From Vulcanimicrobiota bacterium (GTDB taxonomy: Bacteria > Vulcanimicrobiota > Xenobia > Xenobiales > JADMJV01): a DNA stretch of 64,000 bases. The notes beneath the pieces are model-generated. The model did not search any database, was not told the origin of the DNA, and was given only the letters and a program-made list of their open reading frames with translations. Below, in pieces: positions 27,488 through 36,080 of this stretch (positions within the stretch are counted from its first letter, which is position 1; each line of letters opens with the position of its first letter). The position numbers were made by a program, and so were the translations under genes. The DNA lies in assembly GCA_017307785.1 (NCBI GenBank), contig JAFKGI010000004.1, positions 1 to 64,000 on the forward strand, written 5' to 3'.

Positions 27488-28370
27488 CGCGGCCATCGAG
27501 GAAGTTGCCGGACTGGCCGATCGCGAGAACTGGTCCTCGGACGCGCGCGTGCGCGCTTACGCCCTGGCCACCCAGCCGGCCGATGCGGCCGAATGGTCCC
27601 GTTTTCTGGACCGCAACCTGCTGGCCGGGGGAGCACTGGCCGTCATTTCCGGGGCGGGCTTTTTCGTGGGGGCCAACTGGAGCTTACTCGGGGCCTACGC
27701 GAAGTTTCTCCTGCTCGACGGTCTGCTGTTAGGACTGGCGCTGTCCGCCTGGCGTCTGGGCTTGGACCAGCTGCGAGCCCGTTGGGCCCTTACGGTGGCC
27801 TGCGGACTGGTGGGTGCCGTTCTGGCCCTCTACAAGCAAACCTACCCGGGCGACGACGACGGTTCGTTGTTGACCTGGCTGTGGGCCGCTCTCACTTTGC
27901 CCTGGACTCTGTTGCTCCGATTTGACCCGGCCTGGGCGCTCTGGGTGGCTGTTTTGAATGGCGCTCTGCTGGCCACCTGGGATGACCCCAGCTCGATCGG
28001 ACTGGTGAATCTCGCTCTGTGGGGCCTGGCGGCCGCCCGCCGTCCTCATTTTGGCTGGACTCAGGTGCCCTTGACGGCGGCCTGGTGCGCTCTCACCGGA
28101 TCGGCTTTGGTGCAGGTTTTTGACAAGCAGGACCCTTCCGTTTTTGGCGCCTGGGCTTTGTGGGTCGCCGTCACGGTGGCCTACGCCTATCGCAAGCGCC
28201 ACAAAGGCACGTTGGCGGCCGTTGGTTTCTCGGTCATCTTGTTGGTGACCGCCGGCTTGCTGAGGGCCACGGCCGATTGGAATACCATCAACTGGCTGTT
28301 CATCCTGGGGGTTGCCGTCAGCGCTCAGGTGGCGGCTCTGATCTTCGCGTTGCGGCGGGTGCCGGAATGA
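27480..28370 (+). CDS. DUF2157 multispanning membrane protein
   Basis: About 296 residues; GTG 27480 or GTG 27474 starts inside the end of the previous gene. A short cytoplasmic helix bundle leads into eight to nine transmembrane helices, with the DUF2157-typical first membrane block FLDRNLLAGGALAVISGAGFFVGANW. The family is commonly followed by DUF4401 and GDYXXLXY proteins, exactly as here, suggesting a membrane complex. No role is proven. ATGA overlap with the next gene. Confidence 0.8.
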   Translation: MSSAAIEEVAGLADRENWSSDARVRAYALATQPADAAEWSRFLDRNLLAGGALAVISGAGFFVGANWSLLGAYAKFLLLDGLLLGLALSAWRLGLDQLRARWALTVACGLVGAVLALYKQTYPGDDDGSLLTWLWAALTLPWTLLLRFDPAWALWVAVLNGALLATWDDPSSIGLVNLALWGLAAARRPHFGWTQVPLTAAWCALTGSALVQVFDKQDPSVFGAWALWVAVTVAYAYRKRHKGTLAAVGFSVILLVTAGLLRATADWNTINWLFILGVAVSAQVAALIFALRRVPE

Positions 28371-29350
28371 ATCTTCAGGAACTGGTTACCACCCTGCACC
28401 GGGAAGATTTCCTCGAGAGCGGAGAAATCCCGGTCGGAGCCAGGCCTCCCGCCTGGTACATTCGCGTTCTGGCCGCCCTGGGCGCCTGGCTGAGCACGCT
28501 GTTTCTGGTGTTCTTCTGGGCCTTGATGGCTTCGCAAAGCTTCGCCATGGGGATTGTTCTGGGCCTGATTCAGTCGCTGGCGGCAGCCCGGATGGCGGGC
28601 CGTCGGCGCGGTGAGATGTTCCATCAAATGGCGCTTTCGCTCTGGCTGACGGGAGTCTGCCTGCTGGTGGTCACCTGTGCCGAACAGTTTCACCTGAGGC
28701 TTACGGGTGCCAGCGTCTTGCTCTTTTTGCTGGCAGCAGCCTACCCGGAAAGCCAGGGTCGCTTTCTGGCCGCGCTGGCGGGCGGTGTCTGTCTGGTCCT
28801 CGGGTTCCAAGAAGTGGCGATGCCGATGGACTTGTTGGTAGGCCCTCTGGCGCTGTTGGCCGGCATTCACTACCTGAACCAGACTCGCTTTTGGTGGGCC
28901 GGCTGGGGGCGGCGCACCGCCAGTTTCGCGGGCGTGGCGGTGCTGACCATGCTTATGGCTCTGTGCAGCTCTTTCTGGGGATGGACCCGGTTTCCGGCAG
29001 GCGCGGCCAGCACCGGTCTGCTGACTCTGGCCGCCTTGTGGTTGAGCACCCGGGTATTGTCACGTCTCAAGGCTCCTCTCCAGCCGTCTATAGCGGTCTG
29101 GTTGGGATTGTTGGCCACCGCCGGGCTGACTCTCTATACCCCCGGAATCATGGGGGGCATCGGGGTGTTGCTGCTGGCCCGGGAATCCCGCAGCGCCTGG
29201 CTGACAGTGGTGGGATGGCTGTATCTGCTGACCTTTACCTCGGCCTACTATTCTCGGCTGGACATGTCGCTGAACTACAAAGCTTTGAGCCTGATGTTGC
29301 TGGGGGCTCTGCTGCTGGGCCTGCGTCGCTTCCTGGTGCTTCGTCCATGA
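28367..29350 (+). CDS. DUF4401 multispanning membrane protein
   Basis: 327 residues from ATG 28367, overlapping the previous stop. A polar N-terminus (LVTTLHREDFLESGEIPV) precedes about ten transmembrane helices. Family placement rests on length, the N-terminal pattern and its place between DUF2157 and a GDYXXLXY-type protein, which is the known gene order of this cluster. It likely forms an inner-membrane complex with its neighbours. The upstream in-frame sequence from 28160 is shadow of the DUF2157 gene. Confidence 0.75.
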   Translation: MNLQELVTTLHREDFLESGEIPVGARPPAWYIRVLAALGAWLSTLFLVFFWALMASQSFAMGIVLGLIQSLAAARMAGRRRGEMFHQMALSLWLTGVCLLVVTCAEQFHLRLTGASVLLFLLAAAYPESQGRFLAALAGGVCLVLGFQEVAMPMDLLVGPLALLAGIHYLNQTRFWWAGWGRRTASFAGVAVLTMLMALCSSFWGWTRFPAGAASTGLLTLAALWLSTRVLSRLKAPLQPSIAVWLGLLATAGLTLYTPGIMGGIGVLLLARESRSAWLTVVGWLYLLTFTSAYYSRLDMSLNYKALSLMLLGALLLGLRRFLVLRP

Positions 29351-29787
29351 AGAGACTGCTTTTCTGGCTGGGTTTTCTGCTTTGCCTGGGGGTGCCGGCT
29401 GGATTGGTCATTCGCCAGGAGAATCTGCGGCGCGGCAGTGTGGTTGTCTACTTGAGACTGGCGCCCGAGGGAGTGACCGTCTATGGCGAGGGGGCCAGCT
29501 TGAGCTATGACCTCAATCTTCGGCCCTTGGATCCCAACTGGCCCAAGCAAGGTTTCCTCACGCCGGACATGGACACTCGCCGAGTGATCAACGCCTGGGC
29601 TCCTGGCCCGCAAGGCCTCCGCTATCACCTGGTGGACTCGCAAGTTCGGCTGGACGCTGAGACCCTGCCCGTTCCCCCGGGCAAGGGTGAGGCCTTTCGC
29701 CAGGCTCGCTACGCCAAGTTCGACCTGGGTCTGGACGGCAAACTCCGAGTGCGCGGCCTGACCGACATGACTTTGAATCAGCTCTGA
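29347..29787 (+). CDS. GDYXXLXY-type protein
   Basis: 146 residues with an N-terminal membrane helix (LLFWLGFLLCLGVPAGLVI) and an outer domain. The name-giving GDYxxLxY motif appears here as GEGASLSYDL, so the Gly-Asp-Tyr part has diverged while L-x-Y remains. Family members lie after DUF2157 and DUF4401 genes, as here, with ATGA overlaps linking all three. Function is unknown. It ends 10 bases inside the convergent CNB gene. Confidence 0.7.
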   Translation: MKRLLFWLGFLLCLGVPAGLVIRQENLRRGSVVVYLRLAPEGVTVYGEGASLSYDLNLRPLDPNWPKQGFLTPDMDTRRVINAWAPGPQGLRYHLVDSQVRLDAETLPVPPGKGEAFRQARYAKFDLGLDGKLRVRGLTDMTLNQL

Positions 29788-30596
29788 ATCTTCTCGATGA
29801 GTTCGGGGATGCGCTCGTTCTCCAGCACGTCGAGTCGGCGAAGGACTTCCGCCAGGGCCAGTTCGTTCTTCAAATTCACCTGATAGTCCAGGTCGGCTCG
29901 GAGCCTGTCTTTCAGGCCCTGGCGGTTCTGAGACATCATGATAAAAGGAGCCTGCATGCCGGCTACGATAGCCAGGCACAAGTTGAGGAAATTGAAGGGC
30001 ACCGGGTCGAACGCGTGCGCCCACAGCGTATTCAAAGCCATCCAGCACAGGATCAAAAAGACGAAGGTGAAGATAAACTTCCAGCTTCCGCCGAAACTTG
30101 CGATCATGTCCGCCGCCCGGTCGGCCAGGGTGGCTCGAGCGTCGTCCTCTTCATTGACGTTGCGGCTGGCTCGCCCGCGCAGCAGCTCATCGGTGCGGCG
30201 CAGTCGGTCGGAGAGGGCGGCCAACATTTCCATGGCGACGTCCGGAGTGTCTCGCACAAAGACTCGAAACGTATCGCGCTGCAGCACCGCTAGCTGGGCA
30301 TCCTCGCTGACCGTCGCATCGGCTGAGCGTTGACGCCCGTCGATCAGGGCCATTTCACCAAAGAAATCGCCTTCGCCCAGGTCTGCCAGCACCAGCACGT
30401 TGGCATCCTGGTCGTGGATCGAGATGCGCACCTTACCGCTCTGGATCAGATACATAGAATCCCCGCGTTCTCCCTTGGAGAAAAGCTTGGCGCCGGATTT
30501 GAAGGTTTGCAGCCGGAGGAGCTTGAGCAGGTCGTGGGCGGCCTTATCGTCGAGCGAACCGAAGAGAGGAACGGAGCGGAGCGACTCGACGGTCAC
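29778..30596 (-). CDS. Cyclic nucleotide-binding DUF1003 membrane protein
   Basis: 272 residues. A cyclic nucleotide-binding domain (1-125) carries the phosphate-binding cassette FFGEMALIDGRQRSADATV with Gly80-Glu81 and Arg90, consistent with real cNMP binding. It is joined to a DUF1003 membrane domain (about 155-235) with two helices (FIFTFVFLILCWMALNTLWA and FNFLNLCLAIVAGMQAPFIMM), followed by the usual MMSQNRQ and a helical tail. Its start overlaps the stop of the receiver-cyclase gene (ATGA), so ligand maker and ligand binder are co-translated. Confidence 0.87.
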   Translation of the reverse strand: MTVESLRSVPLFGSLDDKAAHDLLKLLRLQTFKSGAKLFSKGERGDSMYLIQSGKVRISIHDQDANVLVLADLGEGDFFGEMALIDGRQRSADATVSEDAQLAVLQRDTFRVFVRDTPDVAMEMLAALSDRLRRTDELLRGRASRNVNEEDDARATLADRAADMIASFGGSWKFIFTFVFLILCWMALNTLWAHAFDPVPFNFLNLCLAIVAGMQAPFIMMSQNRQGLKDRLRADLDYQVNLKNELALAEVLRRLDVLENERIPELIEKIQS

Positions 30597-31585
30597 GGTT
30601 TTTCTCCCAGCAGAAAGTAGGTCTCCATCGGTTCTCGGCCTTTCAGTTCGATGGTGCCGCGCGGCTCAAAGTCGAATCGATGCTGGAGACGCTCCTGAAC
30701 ACAGTGGCTGACGTGGACACGCTCGGGCGAGCCGTGGGATTCCAGTCGACTGGCGGTGTTGACGGTTTCTCCCCAGACGTCGTAGATGAATTTCCGCCGG
30801 CCGATGACGCCCGCGATCACGCTGCCGACGTGCAGGCCTACGCGTAGACTGAGGCCCTGAAAAGCTTTGTCGACGATTTTGTGCATCTGCAGAGAGAGGG
30901 AAGCCATGGCGGCCAGATGATCCTCGTGAGGCTCGGGCAGGCCGCCGGCCACCATATATGCGTCGCCGATGGTCTTGATTTTCTCCAGTCCACGTTCCGC
31001 CGCCAACTCGTCAAACTCGGAAAAGATGCGATTCAGCAACTCCAGCAATTCGGTGGGGGAGAGGCGGGCCGAGAGGGGCGTGAATCCCACGATATCGGTG
31101 AACAGCACCGAGACGTCCTCGAAGCGTTCGGCCAGAATTCCCTCCTGGTTTTTCAGCTTCTCGGCGATGGGCTCGGGCAGAACATTCAGAAGCAGTCGTT
31201 TGTTTTCTCGGTGCAGGCGATCCAGGGAGAGATGGGTGCGCACCCGAGCCAGCAATTCGTGGCCGCTGAAGGGCTTGGAAACATAATCGACCGCTCCCAC
31301 TTCGAAGCCCTTGACGATATCGTCGGTTTCGGTCTTGGCGGTCAAGAAGATGATGGGGATCTCGCGCCATTCCGGCTGAGATTTGATGCGCCGGCAGGCC
31401 TCGAATCCGTCCAGTCCCGGCATCATCACGTCCAGCAAAATCAGGTCGGGGCGGATGCGCGTCAGCACTTCCAGGGCCTTTTCCCCACTGGTGGCCACGC
31501 TGACCTGATAGCCCTGATCTTTGAGGATGCCGGAAACGGCCTGGATATTGACCGGCTCGTCTTCCACTAAAAGGATTCGGTTCAC
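30593..31585 (-). CDS. Receiver-adenylyl cyclase (class III) hybrid
   Basis: About 330 residues from GTG 31585. A receiver domain (1-118) has phospho-acceptor Asp52 (ILLDVMMPG) and Lys104; a short coiled helix follows (120-148, ENKRLLLNVLPEPIAEKL), then a class III cyclase domain (155-330). Metal ligands are Asp164 (FTDIVGF) and Asp208 (GDAYM). Adenine-selecting Lys204 and Asp269 point to ATP and not GTP. The transition-state pair Asn276/Arg280 is intact. It likely turns a phosphorelay signal into cAMP for the co-encoded CNB protein. Confidence 0.88.
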   Translation of the reverse strand: MNRILLVEDEPVNIQAVSGILKDQGYQVSVATSGEKALEVLTRIRPDLILLDVMMPGLDGFEACRRIKSQPEWREIPIIFLTAKTETDDIVKGFEVGAVDYVSKPFSGHELLARVRTHLSLDRLHRENKRLLLNVLPEPIAEKLKNQEGILAERFEDVSVLFTDIVGFTPLSARLSPTELLELLNRIFSEFDELAAERGLEKIKTIGDAYMVAGGLPEPHEDHLAAMASLSLQMHKIVDKAFQGLSLRVGLHVGSVIAGVIGRRKFIYDVWGETVNTASRLESHGSPERVHVSHCVQERLQHRFDFEPRGTIELKGREPMETYFLLGEKP

Positions 31586-31661
31586 GATGGGGGGCGGTTC
31601 TGTAAATCTGCAGGTTACCCTACTGAACAGGAGTAGCGCCCTCGAGCCGAAACACGGGCCC

Positions 31662-32150
31662 ATGGACAAGTCGCGCCGCCTGATTTTCGTGCTGCTTCTG
31701 ACGCTCTTCACGCTGGGCGTCGATCAGGCCAGCAAAGTCTGGGCTACCGCTCAGCTGGCCAATCAGCCGCCTCACACCTATTTGGGCGTGCTGACGCTGA
31801 CTTATTCGCGCAACTACGGCGGTTGGGGAAGCCTGGGCGCTAACTGGAGCCCCTGGGCGCGCAGTGCTTTCTTTCTGGTCCTGCCCTCGCTGTTTCTGCT
31901 CGGGCTGGCCGTGCATACGGCCGCGAATTCCAAGGTCAACCGCTGGGAGCTGGCCGGCGCGGCCATGCTGGTGGCCGGCGGCGCCGGAAACCTGATCGAT
32001 CGCGCTCGCTTCGGTTTCGTCCAGGACTTTCTTTACCTGGGTTACGGCCCCATCGGCACCAACATCTTCAATGTGGCCGACATGGCCATTTTGGCGGGTA
32101 TCGGGCTGCTGCTGGCCGGCCCCTATTTAAAGGGCAAGCCTCAAGAGTAG
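31662..32150 (+). CDS. lspA: Lipoprotein signal peptidase II
   Basis: 162 residues with four transmembrane helices. LspA cuts the signal peptide of diacylated prolipoproteins. The conserved blocks are present: VDQASKVWA near the start, SRNYGGWGS in place of the usual N-x-G-x-A-F/W stretch, GNLIDR with the first catalytic Asp and FNVADMAI with the second. The start ATG 31662 is 76 bases from the divergent cyclase start; the upstream in-frame sequence is non-conserved. The radical-SAM gene follows after 14 bases. Confidence 0.92.
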   Translation: MDKSRRLIFVLLLTLFTLGVDQASKVWATAQLANQPPHTYLGVLTLTYSRNYGGWGSLGANWSPWARSAFFLVLPSLFLLGLAVHTAANSKVNRWELAGAAMLVAGGAGNLIDRARFGFVQDFLYLGYGPIGTNIFNVADMAILAGIGLLLAGPYLKGKPQE

Positions 32151-32164
32151 CCAAATATTCACCT

Positions 32165-33349
32165 GTGGAACTGAGCCGAAAATTGGCCATTCTGGCCGAT
32201 GCGGCCAAATACGATGCCTCCTGTGCCAGCTCGGGGTCGAAAACCAAACGCGGCGGCAAGGGGATCGGCAGCACCGAGGGTATGGGCATTTGCCACAGCT
32301 ACACCCCGGACGGTCGTTGCGTCTCGCTGCTCAAGATCTTGCTGACCAACTACTGCATGTTCGACTGCAAGTATTGCATCAACCGCATCTCCAGCAATGT
32401 CTCGCGTGCGCGCTTTACCCCCGCCGAGGTGATCGGACTGACCCTCGACTTCTACCGTCGCAACTACATCGAAGGTCTATTTCTGAGCTCGGGAATCGTG
32501 CAGACGCCTGATTACACCATGGAGCAACTGGTGGCGGTGGCCCGCGGACTGCGGGTCGACCACGGCTTCAACGGCTACATCCACCTCAAGACCATTCCGG
32601 GCGCGGCCGATGCCCTGGTCACCGAGGCCGGCCGTTACGCCGACCGCCTGAGCGTGAATATCGAATTGCCGACGGCCGCCGACCTGGAAAAGTTGGCTCC
32701 CGAGAAAAAGCAGAGCCAGCTAGAACAGAACATGGCGGTGGTGCGGGCCAAGATCCTGGAGCGCGAGCCTCGCTCCCCGGTGTTCACACCGGCTGGCCAG
32801 AGCACCCAGATGATCGTGGGAGCGACTCCCACCCCCGACCGAGAGATCTTGCAGACCGCTTCCCGGCTCTACACCGGTTACGGTCTGCGCCGCGTCTATT
32901 ATTCGGCTTTCAGTCCCATCCCTGATGCCCATCGCGGCCTGCCCCTCAAATCGCCTCCGCTGGTGCGCGAGCACCGTCTTTACCAGTCCGACTGGCTGCT
33001 GCGTTTCTACGGCTTCTCGGTCGAGGAAATTGCTCCCCAGGCCCAGCCCGATTTGCGCCTCGACCTCGATCCGAAAACGGCCTGGGCGATCCGGCATCGC
33101 GAGTATTTCCCGGTGGACCTCAATCGCGGCTCCCGCGAGCAACTGCTGCGAGTGCCCGGCCTGGGAGTGCGCTCGGTCGACCGTATCTTGAAGCAACGGA
33201 GGGTGCGCGCCATTCGTTGGGCCGACCTGCGCAAGATCGGCGGGGTGCTGGACCGCATGAAGCCGTTTGTGGTCACTGCGGACGGACATCCCGGCGGTTT
33301 GCTGGAAAGCTGGCGGCCGCCGGCCGTGCAGCAGGAGTTCGACTTTTGA
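32165..33349 (+). CDS. Radical-SAM putative DNA modification/repair protein
   Basis: 394 residues, starting at GTG 32165. The [4Fe-4S] cluster motif is C64-x3-C68-x2-C71 (NYCMFDCKYC). It has the TIM-barrel strands of radical-SAM enzymes and a C-terminal helix-hairpin-helix DNA-binding motif (LLRVPGLGVRSVDRILKQRR). The family is annotated as a putative DNA modification or repair radical-SAM protein and typically neighbours a DUF4130-UDG fusion, as here. The chemistry has not been shown. The next gene starts in the overlap TTGA. Confidence 0.88.
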   Translation: MELSRKLAILADAAKYDASCASSGSKTKRGGKGIGSTEGMGICHSYTPDGRCVSLLKILLTNYCMFDCKYCINRISSNVSRARFTPAEVIGLTLDFYRRNYIEGLFLSSGIVQTPDYTMEQLVAVARGLRVDHGFNGYIHLKTIPGAADALVTEAGRYADRLSVNIELPTAADLEKLAPEKKQSQLEQNMAVVRAKILEREPRSPVFTPAGQSTQMIVGATPTPDREILQTASRLYTGYGLRRVYYSAFSPIPDAHRGLPLKSPPLVREHRLYQSDWLLRFYGFSVEEIAPQAQPDLRLDLDPKTAWAIRHREYFPVDLNRGSREQLLRVPGLGVRSVDRILKQRRVRAIRWADLRKIGGVLDRMKPFVVTADGHPGGLLESWRPPAVQQEFDF

Positions 33350-34725
33350 TTTTCGTCCGGGTGGCTTCCTTTCCCGAATGGCGGGAGAAGGCTCGCCACC
33401 TGTTGCTGGCGGGAGTTCCGCCGGCCGAGGTGGATTGGGAAGGCGAGGGGTTGTTTGCCGAAGAGTTGCCACCCCCCGGAGTCGGCCGTCCTCACGTGCC
33501 CAAGGCTTTCATGGAGGCCGCTGAACGGGCCGCCTGTTATCGTGACTCTCGCCGCTGGGGTCTTCTTTATCGAATCCTTTGGAGAATTCAGCACGAAAGT
33601 CGGCAGTTGCTGGAGGTCTCTTCGGATGACGACGTGGTGGCCTTGCGTCACATGGTCGATGAGGTCCGACGCGATAGTCACAAAATGAAAGCCTTCGTGC
33701 GCTTTCGTAAGTTGGGGGACGAATACATCGCCTGGCACGAACAGAGCCACCTGGTGCTGGAACGCACCGCCCCGTTTTTCGCCCGTCGTTTCGGGCCGAT
33801 GCGCTGGGCCATCCTTACGCCCGACAGCAGCGCTTATTGGGATGGCAAGGAGCTACGATTTGGTCCGGGTGTTGCGCGCGCCCAGGCTCCCGAGGGTGAC
33901 GAGATGGAGGAGCTGTGGAAGACCTATTACACCAACATCTTCAATCCGGCTCGGGTCAAAGTCTCGGCCATGAAGGCCGAGATGCCGGTCAAATACTGGA
34001 AAACCATGCCGGAGACGGCCCTCATTCCCGGCCTGCTGGCCGGCGCCGAGCAGCGCGTGCGCGAGATGATCCGAGTGGACTCTACATCTCTGGAAGAGCG
34101 GCCCGATTTGTGGGCGGCTCGTTTGCTGGAAGCGGGCGCTCCCCTGGGCGAACTCGGCGAGGCGGTAATGCGCTGCCGCGGCTGCGAACTTTGCGAAAAG
34201 ACTCATGCCGTCTTTGGCGCCGGCTCGCCCACGGCACCGCTGGTGTTTGTCGGCGAGCAGCCTGGAGATCAGGAAGACAAGCAGGGGAAGCCCTTCGTGG
34301 GACCCGCCGGGCAGATCTTGCGCCAGACCCTGGGGGCGCTGCGCATTCCCGTGGAGCACGTCTACCTGACCAATGCCGTCAAGCATTTCCATTGGGAGGA
34401 CAAAGGCAACAGTCGCCTGCACAAACGCGCTTCGCCCACCCAGATCCGCATCTGCCGGCCCTGGGCCGAGGCCGAGATTCAGACCATCCGGCCCCGCGTG
34501 GTTTGCTGCCTGGGCGTCACCGCCGCTCAGTCTTTGCTGCGGCCCGATTTTCGCCTTACCCGCCAGCGCGGCCAACTGATCGAGTCGCCGCTGGCCGACA
34601 AGGTGCTGGCCACCTTCCACCCCAGCTACCTCTTGCGTCTTCCCGATCCCGAAGAACGAGCCCGCCAGCGCGCCCTTTTCGATCAGGACATCGCCCTGGC
34701 GTATCGGCTATCCTTAGAACCATGA
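33346..34725 (+). CDS. DUF4130 - UdgX-type uracil-DNA glycosylase fusion
   Basis: 459 residues from TTG 33346, overlapping the previous stop. Residues 1-215 form the DUF4130/TIGR03915 domain (LLYRILWRIQHESRQ, MVDEVRRDSHKMKAFVRF). From about 265 comes a family 4-like UDG domain with Fe-S cysteines (CRGCELC), the water-activating GEQPGDQEDKQGKPF and the HPSYLL loop. SRLHKR around His359 corresponds to the R-loop His with which UdgX links covalently to DNA at uracil sites. This, with the radical-SAM partner, makes a two-gene DNA repair module. Confidence 0.88.
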   Translation: MIFVRVASFPEWREKARHLLLAGVPPAEVDWEGEGLFAEELPPPGVGRPHVPKAFMEAAERAACYRDSRRWGLLYRILWRIQHESRQLLEVSSDDDVVALRHMVDEVRRDSHKMKAFVRFRKLGDEYIAWHEQSHLVLERTAPFFARRFGPMRWAILTPDSSAYWDGKELRFGPGVARAQAPEGDEMEELWKTYYTNIFNPARVKVSAMKAEMPVKYWKTMPETALIPGLLAGAEQRVREMIRVDSTSLEERPDLWAARLLEAGAPLGELGEAVMRCRGCELCEKTHAVFGAGSPTAPLVFVGEQPGDQEDKQGKPFVGPAGQILRQTLGALRIPVEHVYLTNAVKHFHWEDKGNSRLHKRASPTQIRICRPWAEAEIQTIRPRVVCCLGVTAAQSLLRPDFRLTRQRGQLIESPLADKVLATFHPSYLLRLPDPEERARQRALFDQDIALAYRLSLEP

Positions 34726-35387
34726 GAATCCGCCCCGCCGCCCAGGCCGTCCTCGACCGCGCCCTCCCGGATCGCCTCGATTCCCTGTGGTGCGAGATTC
34801 TTGCTTCGGATTATGGCGCTCAGTTGTTGGACGCATGGGACTTAACGTTAGCTCAGGTTCGAGCCAGCGCACCCGTGTTACCCTGCTCCAATGCCGAAGT
34901 GCTTCGCTGGGCTGGCCGACATAGCTTCGTCAATTCTGTGATCTGTGCGGCCGAGTGGGTTGCCGAAGATCTGCTGACGGGCCGACGCGATTGGCAGGGA
35001 CCGCCGCTGAGCTCGTTCACGGAAGGCGACGTCGAGTTCCACGAGGTCGACATCCGGGACGTTTTTGGTCTGGCTTTCGAAGAGGGTCTGGAAAATGCGT
35101 TGGAACGCCATTATCTGCAGGTAGCGCGACGGGTCTGGCCCATGCTGGAAAGAATTCTGGAGTTCAATCTGCGCCCCCTGGCCAGTTTTGACCGGCCCTA
35201 TCATCCCGCGTCGCGAAACGGGCCGCTCGATGTGCCTCAGCTAGCCTCGGCTTGCCTGCGATGCGAGGGTCTGTTTCCGTGGATGAAAGGATTGGGGGTC
35301 TGTGACTGGCGTCTGCGTGCCAGTACCACTCCCAGTCGTACGAGTTACCAACGAGAGAAGTTGCGCTGGATGGGCCCTGCATGTTAG
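34722..35387 (+). CDS. Hypothetical protein, N-terminal part of an amber-split gene
   Basis: 221 residues from ATG 34722, overlapping the UdgX stop (ATGA). The bulk is helical with no family I know; residues 1-15 (RIRPAAQAVLDRALP) weakly resemble the first helix of Clp-N repeats. The last 13 residues before the TAG, YQREKLRWMGPAC, align with the first helix of a Clp-N repeat (FTxRARxVLxLAxEEAR), and the sequence continues in the same frame after the stop as EARLLGSRVVGPDHLLL. This is therefore best read as the front of a longer gene. Confidence 0.6.
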   Translation: MRIRPAAQAVLDRALPDRLDSLWCEILASDYGAQLLDAWDLTLAQVRASAPVLPCSNAEVLRWAGRHSFVNSVICAAEWVAEDLLTGRRDWQGPPLSSFTEGDVEFHEVDIRDVFGLAFEEGLENALERHYLQVARRVWPMLERILEFNLRPLASFDRPYHPASRNGPLDVPQLASACLRCEGLFPWMKGLGVCDWRLRASTTPSRTSYQREKLRWMGPAC

Positions 35388-35396
35388 GAAGCCAGG

Positions 35397-36074
35397 TTGC
35401 TGGGCAGCCGGGTGGTAGGACCGGATCATCTTCTGCTCTGCTTGTTGAGCGAGATCGATGGGTTGCCGGTGCGGCTCTTGCTTGAACAGTCGGTGGACGT
35501 GCGAGCTTTGCGCCGGCGGCTGACGGAGCGGCGAGTCGAGCCGTCGGCGGTTTCCGAGATGGTCTTCGACCCTGCATTGACCGGGATCTTCCAGGCTGCC
35601 GGAGCTATTGATGGTGAGGACCCACATCCGGGAGTGTTGTTGAAGTGTCTGTTGCATCAAGTGTCCTACCCGGAGATTTCCAAGGCTCAGTTGCTGCCGA
35701 CTTTGGATCGGCGACTGCTGGGCAACTTGCCCGACGACCCCTGCGCCATCACTCTGGACGGACTGCGTCTGGGGATGACCGAGCAGCGGGTCTTGGAGTG
35801 CCTGGGTCCCCCCGGGTTCCGCAAGGAAAGCTGCTGGATGTATCGCGACACCTCGGTGCAGTGGCGCGAGGGTCGGGTGGAGGGACTGCTCGGTAAGCGT
35901 GTGGAGTTCGCCGACGGTTGGCTGGAGTTGGGATGTCATTGGTTGGAAGCCGAGCCGGTGCTGGGCGCTCTGCGATTGCGCAACGGGGGACCAGGGCCTT
36001 TGAGCGCCCTGGTCTCCGGCGACCGAGTGCGCATCCTGACCTTGAGCCTGGAGACGGCTGGCCAGGACGACTAG
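35397..36074 (+). pseudogene. Clp-N-like double repeat protein, C-terminal part after in-frame TAG
   Basis: The same frame as the gene at 34722 resumes right after TAG (35385-35387). The first possible start is a TTG at 35397 with no proper ribosome-binding site. Residues 1-50 are the rest of a Clp-N repeat (VVGPDHLLLCLLSEIDG, VDVRALRRRL). A second repeat follows (FDPALTGIFQAAGAI, PGVLLKCLLHQ). From about 115 there is a separate beta domain, ITLDGLRLGMTEQRVLECLG, resembling the SmpA/BLIP-like fold. It could be a decayed gene, a read-through product or an independent short protein. Without the TAG the full product would be 450 residues. Confidence 0.55.
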
Positions 36075-36080
36075 CAAAAA

